A stretch of 64,000 nt of DNA. It comes from Bedellia somnulentella. Its lineage: Eukaryota > Arthropoda > Insecta > Lepidoptera > Bedelliidae. The translations under genes and the position numbers were made by a program. Where the stretch lies: assembly GCA_963576735.1 (NCBI GenBank), contig OY755175.1, forward strand, positions 6,278,401 to 6,342,400. Direction: 5' to 3'. The notes beneath the pieces were generated by a model. That model had not been told where the DNA came from. It was given only the letters and a program-made list of their open reading frames with translations, and did not search any database. Position 1 is the stretch's first letter. Each line of letters begins with the position of its first letter. This document shows, one piece after another, positions 11,999-22,989 of the stretch.

Positions 11999-12068
11999 GT
12001 GCGCGCCTTCTATTCTACGGCTACGGACGCGGTGCCACGACGGACGCTTGGCCCAGCCACTGTGTAGA
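11999..12068 (-). pseudogene. partial copy of dysc exon i with acceptor
   Basis: About 70 bp repeating the 5' edge of exon i and its acceptor, about 149 bp upstream of the original. The acceptor ATCTACACAG is kept. The coding part has a small insertion that shifts the frame and a TAG in the parental frame. It has no downstream donor of its own that would keep the phase. A decayed tandem duplication. Confidence 0.8.
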
Positions 12069-12097
12069 TTTATTTGTTTAGATGCTGAGTCTTATAG

Positions 12098-12122
12098 AAG
12101 GATATCAGGTAGTGATATCCTT
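12098..12122. repeat. short perfect hairpin
   Basis: AAGGATATCA and TGATATCCTT separated by GGTAG, followed by a T-run (TTTTTT). In the dysc intron between exons h and i. Confidence 0.6.
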
Positions 12123-12478
12123 TTTTTAATATTTATAAAATTGTTAGTTCGGTGATGAGATGCAATGGCAAACTTTTCCAGTGAGGCTTAAATCAGATCC
12201 CTTTACAATATAAATACTAGAAACTAGTTGTTTTCCAACAAAATGGTTCTGATTTGTTCGTAGCATCTTGGGTTGAACAAAACATGACCAAACATAATTA
12301 CAACCTCATCTTTCATACTTCCAATTACCAAAATTCTTCCATTCCTACTGACAATTGCGGCGAATAAATGTAGTCTCGCAAATTCCGATAAATACGTACC
12401 TATGTATCTAAAGGAAATTTTATCTTTATAACGAATTAATACATCAATCGTAAAATTTCATCAACAAAATCAACAGAC

Positions 12479-12660
12479 CTGACAGCAGGCGCTGCGGTTG
12501 CAGAGTCCCGCTCCCCGTACGCAGTACAGGCGTGCGGGACCTTGCCGACGTCCCGTACCAGCAGGGACATCCTCTTGTGGTATTTGAGCTGCGCCACTGC
12601 CTCGTCGTGGGTCACCTCCACGAACGACTGACCGTTTACCTCCAGGATTTGGTCTCCTAC
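12479..12660 (-). CDS. dysc: dysc exon h (second half of PDZ2)
   Basis: Acceptor TACTCCATAG before 12660, donor GTCAG|GTCTG after 12479. It has 60 codons plus two bases and begins VGDQILEVNGQSFVEVTHDE, completing PDZ2 with the helix AVAQLKYHKRM and last strand SLLVRDVGKVP. A short Ala-rich linker follows. The split Ser codon is completed by the T that opens the next exon. Confidence 0.92.
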
Positions 12661-13828
12661 CTATGGAGTAGTAGATGTTTAGTGAAGTTGCTCGTTGGTT
12701 TATGAAGTTTGAATGTTGAATATGGTTTAGGGATTGATATTTGTAGCAGGTTTACGCAATGAAAATCTTTTATTTACTTCCTTTGTCATTACAACATTTA
12801 ATAGTTGTAATCGACGAATCCCTGGCTGGAAACAAAATTTCAAGGACTACAGTGTTTTACATTGTTTTTATGGCTCATCAAAGTAGGAAGTTTCGTGATT
12901 AAACTTTTTAAAAAGGTTCATTACCAAGCAGGATGAATAATAAGGCATAATTATAAACGTAAGCAAAGCAAGAACAGGGAACTATATAATTAGATGCCTC
13001 ATACCAAAGAGATAATACAACAGATTTCCACCTTTCACCTAAACTGCAAATAGGAAGTGAAACTAATGACAATATATATGACTTCTAAAAAAGCGTGAAA
13101 TCAATTAGCGAATGCTTATTACCCAAGTTCCGCAATGTTGGCAATGTGCAAATATGCAAATATAATTAAGTCGACTTCTTCCCGAATGCCGAGGGGTAGT
13201 AAGGAACGAGTGGCGAGGCGTAACAAGAAGTTAAATGGATGACAAACAAGCAATTTACTAGCGCGCCGGGGAGTGGACCACCACTTTATTGACGCATTTA
13301 CTTAGTGCTTGGATAGGATTAATAGTCGATTTTGCCCTTTAGAATAGAATAGAATGGAACTTTAGTTTATTTTACGTCACAATACAGATTTTACAAAGAA
13401 GTGTTATTGGTGGCGAAATCACTAAAAGCGAGCTCATCCAGACATCGTCGTTTGGATCGTAAAATCATAGTCATATTAGTGAGATACATATTTATGTGCT
13501 CTTTTTGAAATTCGCTTTATACATTAGCGCTATATGGTGAATACGAGCAGTTAGGGTAACGATATAATTTTGAATAAAATGAAGGGTCTATGGAGGGTAC
13601 GTACGTAACTTTATTTCATTTTGACACCTAAACTGTGGAACATATTTTGATAATCGAGTTTTTAATAGATTCCTATTTATCACGTATGAGGTTATCATAG
13701 GCTATGTATATCTCAGATCCTACATATGTACATTTGAAAACATAAGTCGCATTACAATATAAGTTAATGAACTACAACTATTGTAAACAAAGCTTTAGCT
13801 CAAAAGTAGCTGCACATCATAAATTACA
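12661..13828. other. dysc intron, mostly unassigned
   Basis: Upstream of exon h (gene sense). Apart from a LINE tail fragment at 13339-13480, no repeat family or frame is recognised. Confidence 0.5.
13339..13480 (-). mobile_element. LINE 3' tail fragment
   Basis: Begins with TAGAATAGAATAGAATGG followed by a TTTAGTTTATTTTACGTCAC-like stretch, which looks like the reversed 3' end of a LINE with a short tandem repeat tail. No coding part is recognisable. Confidence 0.35.
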
Positions 13829-14142
13829 AGAGTCGCTGAACACTTCAATATATATCACTCTCAGAACGAAAGAGGTTCAAGTCAAAAATAGCGATATTGA
13901 GTTAGAAACATAGAGAGACATAATAAAGTGTGTTCTATCCGAAGAATAGTATAATAAAGGCACTTTTTGTTAAAAAAACAGGATAACGAATTTTTTGTCC
14001 CTATAATAATAAGTGCCTTTGCTTTAGAACATACTTTTTTATGCCTCTCTACGGTTGCTACTCAATATCACTATTTTTGACTTGAGCCTCTTTCGTTCTG
14101 AGAGTGCGATATTATAGAGTTTAGTGTTCAGCCACTTTTATA
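13829..14142. mobile_element. hairpin MITE next to dysc PDZ2 donor
   Basis: Outer arms GTCGCTGAACACTT and AGTGTTCAGCCAC, then a strong inner inverted repeat of about 80 bp from 13856 (CACTCTCAGAACGAAAGAGG) to 14106. The arms match at roughly 85-90 percent. The centre is AT-rich and contains AGTGCCTTT-type internal repeats. Its right end lies about 22 bp from the donor of dysc exon g. Confidence 0.82.
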
Positions 14143-14164
14143 CAGTAGTAGTAGTAAACCTCAC

Positions 14165-14290
14165 CATAAGTCCAGCCCTATCGGCCACGGAATCCTTGTC
14201 CACGCCGGTGATGTAGATACCGAGGTTGTACTCCAGCCCGCCGCGGATCATCAGGCCCAGCGACTGACCTGGCTCTATGCACAGGTCCAC
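14165..14290 (-). CDS. dysc: dysc exon g (first half of PDZ2)
   Basis: Acceptor CAATTGCAG before 14290, donor CTTATG|GTGAGG after 14165; 42 codons, phase 0 at both ends. It begins VDLCIEPGQSLGLMIRGG, where SLGLMIRGG is the PDZ ligand-binding loop and second strand, followed by LGIYITGVDKDSVADRAGLM. A hairpin MITE starts about 22 bp beyond the donor, and a partial copy of the exon's 5' edge lies about 153 bp upstream at 14406-14500. Confidence 0.93.
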
Positions 14291-14405
14291 CTGCAATTGC
14301 AGTTCATTAGAGATATGTTGTTTTAGGACGTTATTAACTTGAAGTATTGGTTGGTGTACAGTAGATAAATAAAAAAATAGTGTACAATAGGATTTAGTAT
14401 CTTAC

Positions 14406-14500
14406 AGACCCAGCGACAGACCTGGCTCTATACACAGGCCCACCTGAATCGCAGTATATTATAGATATGTTCTTTAGCTTTATGTTTTTGTTGGTGTACG
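14406..14500 (-). pseudogene. partial copy of dysc exon g with acceptor and donor-like site
   Basis: Repeats the first roughly 38 bp of exon g plus upstream intron, 153 bp away. The peptide VGLCIEPGLSLGL parallels VDLCIEPGQSLGL of the exon. The acceptor GATTCAG is kept, and a fresh donor-like GTAAGATAC closes a possible 38-nt mini-exon, which would shift the frame if included. Confidence 0.8.
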
Positions 14501-14503
14501 ATT

Positions 14504-14526
14504 AAAGAAAGAAAGAAAGAAAGAAA
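14504..14526. repeat. (GAAA)n microsatellite
   Basis: Five GAAA units ahead of a poly-A/ACGTTTATTTG stretch; probably the tail of a minus-strand retroposon whose body (to about 14820) is not recognisable. Confidence 0.7.
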
Positions 14527-14832
14527 AAAACGTTTATTTGTTGCCAGTCGCACATGAAAATGTTAATATTTTTACAAAAGAAATGAAGGAAAAAAACCAT
14601 TTAACAATAAAAACAGCGTTGTTCTCACATAATGCGCAAAAACAACAAAATTGCGTCTGACTCAGCATTGTCGTTTTCGATTGATGGCAGAATAAGATTT
14701 AGTATCAATTAGTACAGGTTTTGCCATCGCAAGGATCTTTAAAGAAAACGTAAATGTCATACGGAACTCCAATTATTTCTTCTTTCTACGTCCGGTAAAG
14801 AGTTTCTTTCCAGTGCCTTGCAACAATCTATA

Positions 14833-15727
14833 TCTATACTTATAATAAATCTGTAGAGAGGTCAATTCTGCACATGAAATATATTTTCAAAATAACTATC
14901 AGGGGGTAATTAGGGATCGATACTGATGCCAAAAATGCAATCAGTAAAATTTTTGTCTGTCTGTCTGTCGGTTTGTATGTTCCTTATGGAAACAAAAACT
15001 ACTCGACGGATTTTAACGAAACTTGGCACAATTATTCTTCATACTCCTGAGCAGGTTATAGTATACTTTTCAGCAGAGTAGTGAAGGGGAATTTTGGGAA
15101 ATTTTGGGAAAACGGGAGAAGTTACTCAATTTATTAAGCTTCCGTCGCGTGTGCAGACTGAATGGTTAATGTTACATAGAAATAACGTATGACGTAAATA
15201 TTTTACGTAAAATTATCTAAAAAATATTCCTCAACAGCATATGTCTATCTTTTATGGTTGACTCACAACAACACGTGTAACCCTTGATAGCTTAGCAGTT
15301 CGGCGCATTCTGGTTATATTTGTTTTCTCTTACGTTTATAATACTCTCAATCCCTTATTTAAAAAGTTAACATTATTACCTACTCAATAAAAAAAGAATC
15401 ATAGAAATCGGTAGAGAAACACCAAAATTAATAGTCCGAACATAATAGTCGCACGCGATCAAAACCAAATTCTTACTAATTTACATACGTACTAGATGGC
15501 GCCAGTAGTTGCATCAATTAAAACTTAAAAATTAGCTTAATTTCGGAGATATTGATCTGAACCGTTTATAACAGCGCTTTCAAAATCACAAAGTAACACT
15601 ATATTCAGACATGAGTGCTGTAAGTTGTAATAAAGGCACTAATTTCATAACGCTTGAGCAGTGATTGAAGAAACCTCCGATATTTTTAAAACTACGCTAC
15701 CCGTGCGAAGCGGGACCGATCCACTAG
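14833..15727 (+). mobile_element. Helitron (non-autonomous), complete
   Basis: Starts TCTATACTTATAATAAATC after an A and ends CACTAG before a T, the classic TC...CTAG ends inserted between A and T. Ten bases before the end lies the short hairpin CCCGTGCGAAGCGGG (15700-15714). There are no terminal inverted repeats and no coding capacity. The ends match lepidopteran Helitrons as I recall them. It lies in the dysc intron between exons f and g. Confidence 0.82.
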
Positions 15728-16660
15728 TAGACAAATAAACTTTAATATATTTTTGTAGGGTGAAATAAAAATCAATTCAGATTTGTTCTAGCTAATCGTT
15801 AATTGAGTTAATTTGGCTTGACTGTCATCAGTGACATGAGATTTTACTTAATACGACAACTACAAATCTGATTTAATTCCTTTAACAGACACATTATACA
15901 CTAATTTCAGATTTCCGCCAAACATCGTAATCCAAAATAAATGCAATGTTAAAATGACGTGCCGTGCAGAATATACTCAAACCAACGAGTAAAATGTTAC
16001 TCGTAGTAAAACAAATTGAGTTCGTCTTCAATTATTTCATCTGAAACACACGGGAGATACATGACGTAAAATTGTGGTTGTTTTTATTACCGTCAATGAG
16101 GCATAAATTAACGTGTACTCGTTACGGGACATAAATTCTGGCACTCAGGGAAACCTGCACGTAATACAGTCGACGGTAAGCCAAGCTATATTATCGTATT
16201 TAACTGAGCTCTTGTATATTAGAAAGGGTACTAGTGCTAATTTACAAGAATATTTAATTTATTAGGAATATATAAAATAGATTTTTGACTTGTATTTTTA
16301 GTGTCAGTTTAGTCATATTTGCTTAAAGATTTTTAAAATATATTGTTGCATTTTAATCGCATCAAAGTTGGAAGAACATGTTTTTGAAATAAAAATAATA
16401 TCTTATCTAGTACGCGGACAAAAACATCTGAACTCATAGTCTGAAATGTATAATGTAAATATTATATCGGAATATTCTGAGATCCTCAAACTACACATAA
16501 AGAGTGAACTGACAGCGCGCAGCATCTGTAACTTTTTAAGCAGGCCCGTAGGGTAAAATGGAATGTCAAAACTACGTCACAGTCTTCTAGTAGAAATAAA
16601 TAAATTTGTTTTCAGCTCTATTAGCCTATGTGCATATTTGATTCAATTAATTGTTTGTAT
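15728..16660. other. dysc intron, no feature seen
   Basis: AT-rich sequence between the Helitron and the LINE 3' end. No frame, RNA gene or repeat recognised. Confidence 0.55.
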
Positions 16661-17796
16661 TATATAGATAGATAGATAAAAACTTTATTTATGTTATCAT
16701 AACAATCACATACAACACATTAAAACACATTAAACACATTAAAACACATAAACAGATACAAAAATAAAAGTAAAAAGTAAAAATGTGTGATAATAAAAGA
16801 AAAAAAACAAATTACAAATGTGCAAGGTATGTGCGCTATGGTAACACAAACTAGGCCATAACTCAGCGTTTATAAATGCTATAAAGCAAAAACACTGATT
16901 TTCAGGTATAGCCTAAGAGCATTTTATGGTAAACAAAAAACAATTGAGCATCTGCCACAAACATAAAAAGAACATAAAAATACCTACAAATAAAACATTA
17001 AATACGGTTAACATATTCCAACGCAAATGACTAATAATAAAAAGAGTCAATAAATAAATGTTACAATCAGACTAGAATTACAAAATAAAAAATAATAAAT
17101 ATATAAGACATACATTATGTTTAAAATTGATAAGTTTAGCACTACTTAAATAACCCTATTTCACTGAAAGTTGACAACAGATTGTGCAAAGCATTTCGGT
17201 ATGTTTAATCTTTGAATTTCAAGTAAATGAGTCTTCAGCAACGTTTTGAATTTAAATTTACTAGTAGAATCTCTGATGGGTGGAGGGATATTATTCCAAC
17301 ACTTTGTAGCGTGATATCGAAAACTTCCAGTGAAAGCTACGGTGCGATGAGGGTGTATAGCTAAAGGTTCATGTCTAGTACGAGAGGGATAGAAGTCATG
17401 AAAATTAGAAAATCTCAATTTCTCAAACAAGTACTCAGGGGTTTTAAATTTAATAACATCGTACATTAATGAGGCTGTGTGAAAACGCCTGCGGGAGCCC
17501 ATGTTCAGTAACGATGAATTATTGAGCAACGGGGACATACGGCTTCGTGGAGGTACATTGAAACAGAACCTGTAGCAGGCATTTTGAACACGTTGTATCT
17601 GCTTCTCAGACGATGATAACAGCCTAGGTCCATAAACGATATCCGCATAGTTCAGTTTTGAAAGAATAACTGATTCACAAAGAGTTATGCGGGCTCTTTC
17701 AGAAATGTAACTACGAACCTTATACAGAATTTTTAGCCTGTAAAAACAGTTCCTAATCAAATTATCCACATGTTTCACGTATATAATATAATTCAT
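16661..17796 (-). mobile_element. CR1/Jockey-like LINE, 3' part
   Basis: A 211-codon open frame (17796-17161) encodes the C-terminal part of a non-LTR reverse transcriptase protein, with LNYADIVYGPRLL and WNNIPPPIRDSTSKFKFK, typical of this clade's region after the RT fingers. An AT-rich 3' UTR follows, ending in a TAGA/TATC microsatellite at 16661-16680. The 5' end is cut at about 17796, 130 bp downstream of dysc exon f. The frame is intact, so the insertion is fairly young. Confidence 0.85.
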
Positions 17797-17923
17797 TAAT
17801 TAATAACCTTACGCTATTACTTCCCATTGTGATAAGCAGAGAGTCTCGATCGCCACCTCGATCTAGGTAAACTTCTCGAGCAAAATCTAAATAATAATAA
17901 AAAACTATATAAATCCCACATAC

Positions 17924-18082
17924 CCTCCGTATCGAGCGGTCCTTGCTAGCCGAGCGCGACGGTCGCTGCGGCGGCGGCGACGCGGGCCGGCCGTAGCGGT
18001 CCATCCACGAGCAGGACGCGCGGCCCACCAGCGCGCCGGCCGTGCGCACCGTCATCGTCAGCTGCCGGCACGACTTTAGCAT
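17924..18082 (-). CDS. dysc: dysc exon f (PDZ1 end and linker)
   Basis: Acceptor TTGTCTCCAG before 18082, donor CGGAGG|GTATG after 17924; exactly 53 codons in phase 0. It starts MLKSCRQLTMTVRTAG, the last strand of PDZ1, and continues into a basic, Ser/Pro-rich linker ending in SASKDRSIRR. Degenerate copies of its 5' end lie just upstream at 18158-18480. A CR1/Jockey-like LINE fragment ends about 130 bp downstream of the donor. Confidence 0.9.
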
Positions 18083-18157
18083 CTGGAGACAAGTTTACAT
18101 GTTAAACTGAGACTAACTGAGATATTACAAAAGAAAGCTGGCGGTACACTTCAGCTG

Positions 18158-18480
18158 ACGAATCGATTTTAGCATCTAGAGACAATTTTACAAGTTAGAC
18201 TGACACTATCTGAAATATTACAAAATAAAGCACGATTTTAGCATGTAGAGACAAGCGATTGTCTTAATGTCTTGTTATATGCTATTATTAGGTATGTGGT
18301 TAGCTGGGACAGTATCAGACTATGTGGTATTAAACCAGCGCGCTGGTGGTAGTGTGCACCGTCATCCTCAGCTCATTTAAAATATGGGGAGAATCGATCG
18401 TCTTAATGTTCCGTTAAGTTAAATTAGTATGTGAGTGGAGTGACCTGGGCAGAGTCAGACTATCTGAGGAATTTCAGTCA
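18158..18480 (-). pseudogene. degenerate copies of the dysc exon f 5' edge
   Basis: Three partial copies upstream of exon f. The one at 18158-18235 keeps an AG acceptor and the peptide MLKSIRQL (exon: MLKSCRQL). A second at 18228-18262 has lost the AG. A third, about 18335-18410, keeps more of the coding part (the region before GALVG). The second and third also share flanking sequence (GTCTTAATG and a CAGACTATGTGG-like stretch), so they arose together. Confidence 0.7.
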
Positions 18481-19153
18481 ATGAGCGGAATTCCGATCGG
18501 AATCACCTCAAATAGCACCCAGGCTTAACAATGTTAGACTTACTGCGGTTTTCGATCGGAGAATTCAAAATTAGATACCATGACAGATAGACGTTGCCGT
18601 TAATATCGCTGAAGTTTTAATAACATAGAGAAATCGTAGAACTAAAAATCCCAATAATTTGAAACTTGAAAAGAAAAGAGGATTAAAAAGCCCTTTAGGA
18701 AAAATAATCCAATAAAGAAAATGTACCTTTTTTTCTCCCCAATAATACCCCATACATAATTATCGAACTCACTCTAATGCCACCAAACTCAAATTGACAG
18801 ATACAGATGACAAGTGTGTACGAGCAACCCGCTAAACCCATATAAATTATACATTTTCAAATGGGCTCCCTTTTCAAACCTTTCATATCTTTAGTAAATC
18901 ATTATACAATGAAAAAAAAGTGTAGTAGTATCTGACACTAATATTTTTTTGCTCGATCAAGTATGAAAACCAAACTGTTGCCAAATACCCAAGATCTAAA
19001 TGAATTGTGTCATGTCAGCATCGATAGTGTCTTGAGTTTCAGAGATAAACATTTGTGAAACTCGTAAAATGAGATACATACTCGTATTTTTATAAAAGCA
19101 ACGCTTATGTCAGAATATATATTTATATCTGTATGTTTTATATTATTTATTGC

Positions 19154-19351
19154 CGTGTAGTGCCGGCTTAGAATTTCACTACCCCGTTCTTCGTATTGAG
19201 CTTTTTTAAGTGGATTTTAGGCGATGCGGTTGCAAACCCATCACCAATGATACTTTATTTCTATCAACTTCCAGATGTGGCTTACGAGTCTAGCTCTGAA
19301 GCTCTGGCTACCTCTATTTGGGATTTATGGCCGTGAGTATATGCATGTATG
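19154..19351 (+). mobile_element. SINE-A copy
   Basis: GTGTAGTGCCGGCTTAGAAT to TATGGCCGTGAGTATATGC, with two internal deletions. Confidence 0.85.
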
Positions 19352-20045
19352 TTTTAAATTAAGTAAACAAAATGAGTAAAACACACTAAAGTTTAGTGTT
19401 ATTTGAAATTTCATGTACGTAAACGTTCTAGACATACCTACTACCACCAGTTTCAATCCATTACGAAAAGCAGAACAAATGTGAATAATTCAGCAGGTAC
19501 AAAGCAGATATGATGTGACGTCACAACAGGAACACATTTGTATTATAAATAGATGCTAAAGGAAACAATTTTCCACCTGTCAATTTGCAGTATATTTAAT
19601 ACACGCAAACCTGATAAAACGCAAAAGAGACATTAGATGTAAAACATGTTTTATATCCCCTAGCGAATACTTGCGAAGCGAATATTATAAACATCAAAGT
19701 ACTTTTTATGAAACAGGACTTAAAATTCACAAAATTAATTTTGAGCTTACATAGTCATTGGTTCTAAAGAGAACGAGGAGATGTATGCTAATAATTTAGA
19801 AAGAGAATAAACTCGATTCCATCTTTCAGCTGAAAATAAAATCAATAAAACTCAACTCTGATAGACTAAAACATCTGCTTTTTTAGTAAAAAAAAACAGT
19901 ATCTCAGAAATCAGAATCATTGACCTTTAATAAAACATAGAATTAACAGGTTTTATCAAGTTTACAGCTCGTAGTTAGTATCTGATATATAGCATATCGA
20001 AGCCGCCAACTCAAGTGCCTTAAATTATTAAGCAGACTTACTCCT

Positions 20046-20188
20046 ATACTCACGCATATAAATCCCAAAAGGGGTAGCCAGAGCTCCAAAATTAAAAATC
20101 GGAAGCCCAGTGTGATGAATATCTAATTCAGAAGCTCTGGCTACCCCTTCTCGAAAGTTTAAGCTGAGAATATATGTACGTATGTACT
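20046..20188. mobile_element. head-to-head pair of SINE-A 3' fragments
   Basis: Left part is the reversed tail (ACTCACGCATATAAATCCC, AAAGGGGTAGCCAGAGCTC). Right part is a forward tail (CAGAAGCTCTGGCTACCCCT, then a diverged end and TATATGTACGTATGTA). The two make a roughly 140-bp imperfect palindrome. Confidence 0.75.
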
Positions 20189-20713
20189 AAGTCTTATTAG
20201 GCCCATGTGAGTCTAGTCGGTTTATCCTATAGTATTCAGGATGAACTAGTTTCGCCTACAATAAACTGGTTAAACTTAAAATTAGGTTTGGCCGGTAACA
20301 ATATTTAATTTTAAACTGGGTTACTGAATTGAAGAGGTGGAGAATTTAAATTGGGGCGGCAACAATTAAATAACCTTCTAGCAGCTTATATGTAAATTGA
20401 GCAATTATTAGCAATTTAGTGAAGTCTTATTAACGTTATAAATCTCCAATAATGTGTAACCACTACCAAAATATTCTAGTCTATAATGACGAGTATCCTT
20501 GATTTAAGAAACGATATTTGAATTATCCAACAGACTATAGTCTCTGAAAGAACAGAACAATTATGAAACCCAGACTTAAACTTATAAATTAATACTCGAC
20601 TAAAACGTTTTTTTCTCATCTTGCAATTGGCCAAGTTCTCTTTAAGGAGAAGAAAATAGACGGGTAGTTAGTTGGAATCATCAGAATGCAAGTGACTTCA
20701 TAGTTCATTAAAT

Positions 20714-20758
20714 AGGCAGAATTTGCATGAGTATCTTGGTACTCATGCAAATCTGCCT
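20714..20758. repeat. hairpin with paired octamer motifs
   Basis: Arms AGGCAGAATTTGCATGAGTA and TACTCATGCAAATCTGCCT pair with a single bulged base around a 6-nt loop (TCTTGG). Each arm holds an octamer (ATTTGCAT / ATGCAAAT), the POU-factor binding site. Confidence 0.7.
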
Positions 20759-21450
20759 TCCGCGCTTATATTATAATGGTGACATTTTGTTTGCGACAAT
20801 TCAGTTCAAAGATGTCGTTCTCAATTTCCATCGTGACCAAGGGAGCCAGAAAATATTTTACCAACAAAACACTACTTATCTAATCCATCAATCCAGCAAT
20901 AACTAGCGTATGTTGAGATTAGCGTTAATATTTGATAAGTAGTGGGAAATGGGGAGCGGATCGCAGTGTGTGCGACATAGTCATTTGGCGCCTTCCCCCG
21001 GGACCCGTGCCAACCGCAACAGGTCCTAAACTGAGCTTATCCTCTCTCAACGTTACTTACGTTTATTTAATTACACTGTGGAGGATGAAGTATATTACGA
21101 CAGTACTTATTATTCACTTAAAAGGGGCAGGTTAATGATTTATGAGGTATTTTTAGGCGACTGCGTAGGTGAGATGATGGGTTGAGTTATCTTATATCTA
21201 GAGCGTTAACGACAAGACCTCTCCCATGCTTTTAAAAAACAAATGATTATTTGAATCATAATTTCTATTAAATTTTTAGAGCCTTCACACCACATCTTTT
21301 TGTCAATGTGCGTTTCAGTATCGCGAATCTACGGCGTTCGCTACATTATCATATGTAACGTAGGGAAGCCGAAAAGCTGTAACTTTTGAATAATAATATA
21401 CGTACATTTACTCACGTAACACTATATTGTAAAATAAAGTACAACGTTAC

Positions 21451-21584
21451 CTTCAAAGCATCTTCATGCGCGATCCCGGAGAAGGGCGTCCCGTTGACCT
21501 GCAGGATGGAGTCCCCGGGACGCAGCCCCGAGCGCTCCGCCACGGATCCCTCCTCCACGCGCGAGATGTACACACCTACACCGG
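21451..21584 (-). CDS. dysc: dysc exon e (PDZ1 core)
   Basis: Acceptor ATTCCTCAG before 21584, donor TTTGAAG|GTAACG after 21451. The 134 bp plus the base left by exon d give 45 codons, including GVGVYISRVEEGSVAERSGL, then RPGDSILQVNG and HEDALK. This is strand B to helix B of a PDZ domain, with the usual G-D-x-I-L-x-V-N-G signature. The acceptor has little polypyrimidine tract, and a SINE-B copy ends about 20 bp upstream of it, with the open frame continuing into the SINE. Confidence 0.93.
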
Positions 21585-21607
21585 CTGAGGAATTAATCTT
21601 CAACTCA

Positions 21608-21925
21608 AATTCACGTACACGCCGTAAATCCCCGAATGGGTGGAAGAAGTAGTTATGCTTCTGAACATCACGTGGTGTTGTCAAATGGTGTTCTGTGTAC
21701 CCATATTTTTTTTGGACATCCACGTGATAGAGAGCAGGCCTATCGCCGTATTGTCAGAGTACAATGTAATGTGACTAAGGGCAATGCAACCATATGGGTT
21801 TCCTCACGATGGTTTCCCTCACCTTGATAAATTAACTTAACTTATGTAAAAACACATTGGTAGGCGCCCAATTCACGTTTGTTTTCGTCCTAGCATCTAT
21901 CAGCCACTTGCTTCAAAAGTCCCAG
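21608..21925 (-). mobile_element. SINE-B abutting the dysc PDZ1 exon
   Basis: Plus-strand order: tail AAATCCCCGAATGGGTGG, then CTTCTGAACATCACGTGG, CAGGCCTATCGCCGTATTG and TTTCCTCACGATGG. The tRNA-like head is poorly kept. Its 3' end lies about 20 bp from the acceptor of dysc exon e. Confidence 0.8.
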
Positions 21926-22582
21926 ACCTCATGTCCCATTCACACAGTCAGATTTCCACAGGCTGGGATGGTTTTAATTCCGAAATATGGGCATTCCTTT
22001 TTCGTAAGTAACCATAAGTGACGTATTTAGTTTATTTAATTCGTATAAACTAGTATAAGAAGAGCTTATACATTTTTTTATTACCTTTCCTAATAATAAG
22101 TGGGTGAGTTCGGATAATGCTTTTAATTAAATAATGATTTGCACCAGTGAAAATAACAAAACCCGATTTAATTTGTAGTTATCAAATATGTAATTCACAA
22201 GGTGTGGCACACACCCTTTTAAATAATGCTTTCGATTAATTACAGGTAAACGGGGTGTGGTGAGCCAAAATATTGACTTTTTGGTATCTTACAGCAGAAG
22301 GAAAGAAAAAAATTAACAATAGCCAATCGATGGAGGCTATATACAACATGACTATAAATTTCTTCTTTCAGTTGTTAAGATCGTGATCAATATGAGCCAC
22401 GCATCGCTAGGTTTAGGATGGTTTTTTTTTTCATCGTTGACCACCAACAGCGAACACAACAAACATGGCACAGAACCTACAATTGTTTTACAAAGCCAAT
22501 GACAAGTGATCACAATTACCACTTACAAAACAAAAGAGAAACGATATTGCGGTTGCCCCGCGAAAACAAAGCAAACATAACT

Positions 22583-22940
22583 TAACATAAACGTTCACGC
22601 CGAATATCCCCGAAGGGGTTGGCAGAGGTACTAATACTTCTGAACATCACGTGACTTTGTCACCTGGTGTTCAGGGTACCCACGTTTTGCATGGACAGTG
22701 TACTCACGTGAAAGAGGGCAGGCCTATCGCCGTTTTGTACGAATACACTGTCACATGACTGAGTAAAACTCAGCCATGTGGGTTTCCTCACGATGTTTTC
22801 CCTCACCGTTAACAACCATGATAAATTAACCACACATAAGTCTTTAGAAAAGACAAATTGGTGTAGGCCCGACCCAGGATTTGAACACTAGTCGTTTGTA
22901 CGATAACCGAGTGTTCTACCTACTGGGCTATCACGGTTGC
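22583..22940 (-). mobile_element. SINE-B, full length with tRNA-like head
   Basis: Minus-strand head GATAGCCCAGTAGGTAGAAC (A box) and GTTCAAATCCTGG (B box), body with CTCACGTGAAAGAGGGCAGG (plus strand), and tail CCCCTTCGGGG then CGGCGTGAACG. A pol III SINE of tRNA origin. Confidence 0.88.
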
Positions 22941-22989
22941 TTAATAAAGCAAGTACATTGGAAAAAAGAAAAAAATAATATTATAAATA

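Larger units (their letters stand above)
19352..21450. other. dysc intron, mostly unassigned
   Basis: Holds the SINE-A tail pair and the octamer hairpin listed separately. A short GC-richer stretch near 20940-21020 has no clear frame or splice sites. Confidence 0.5.
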
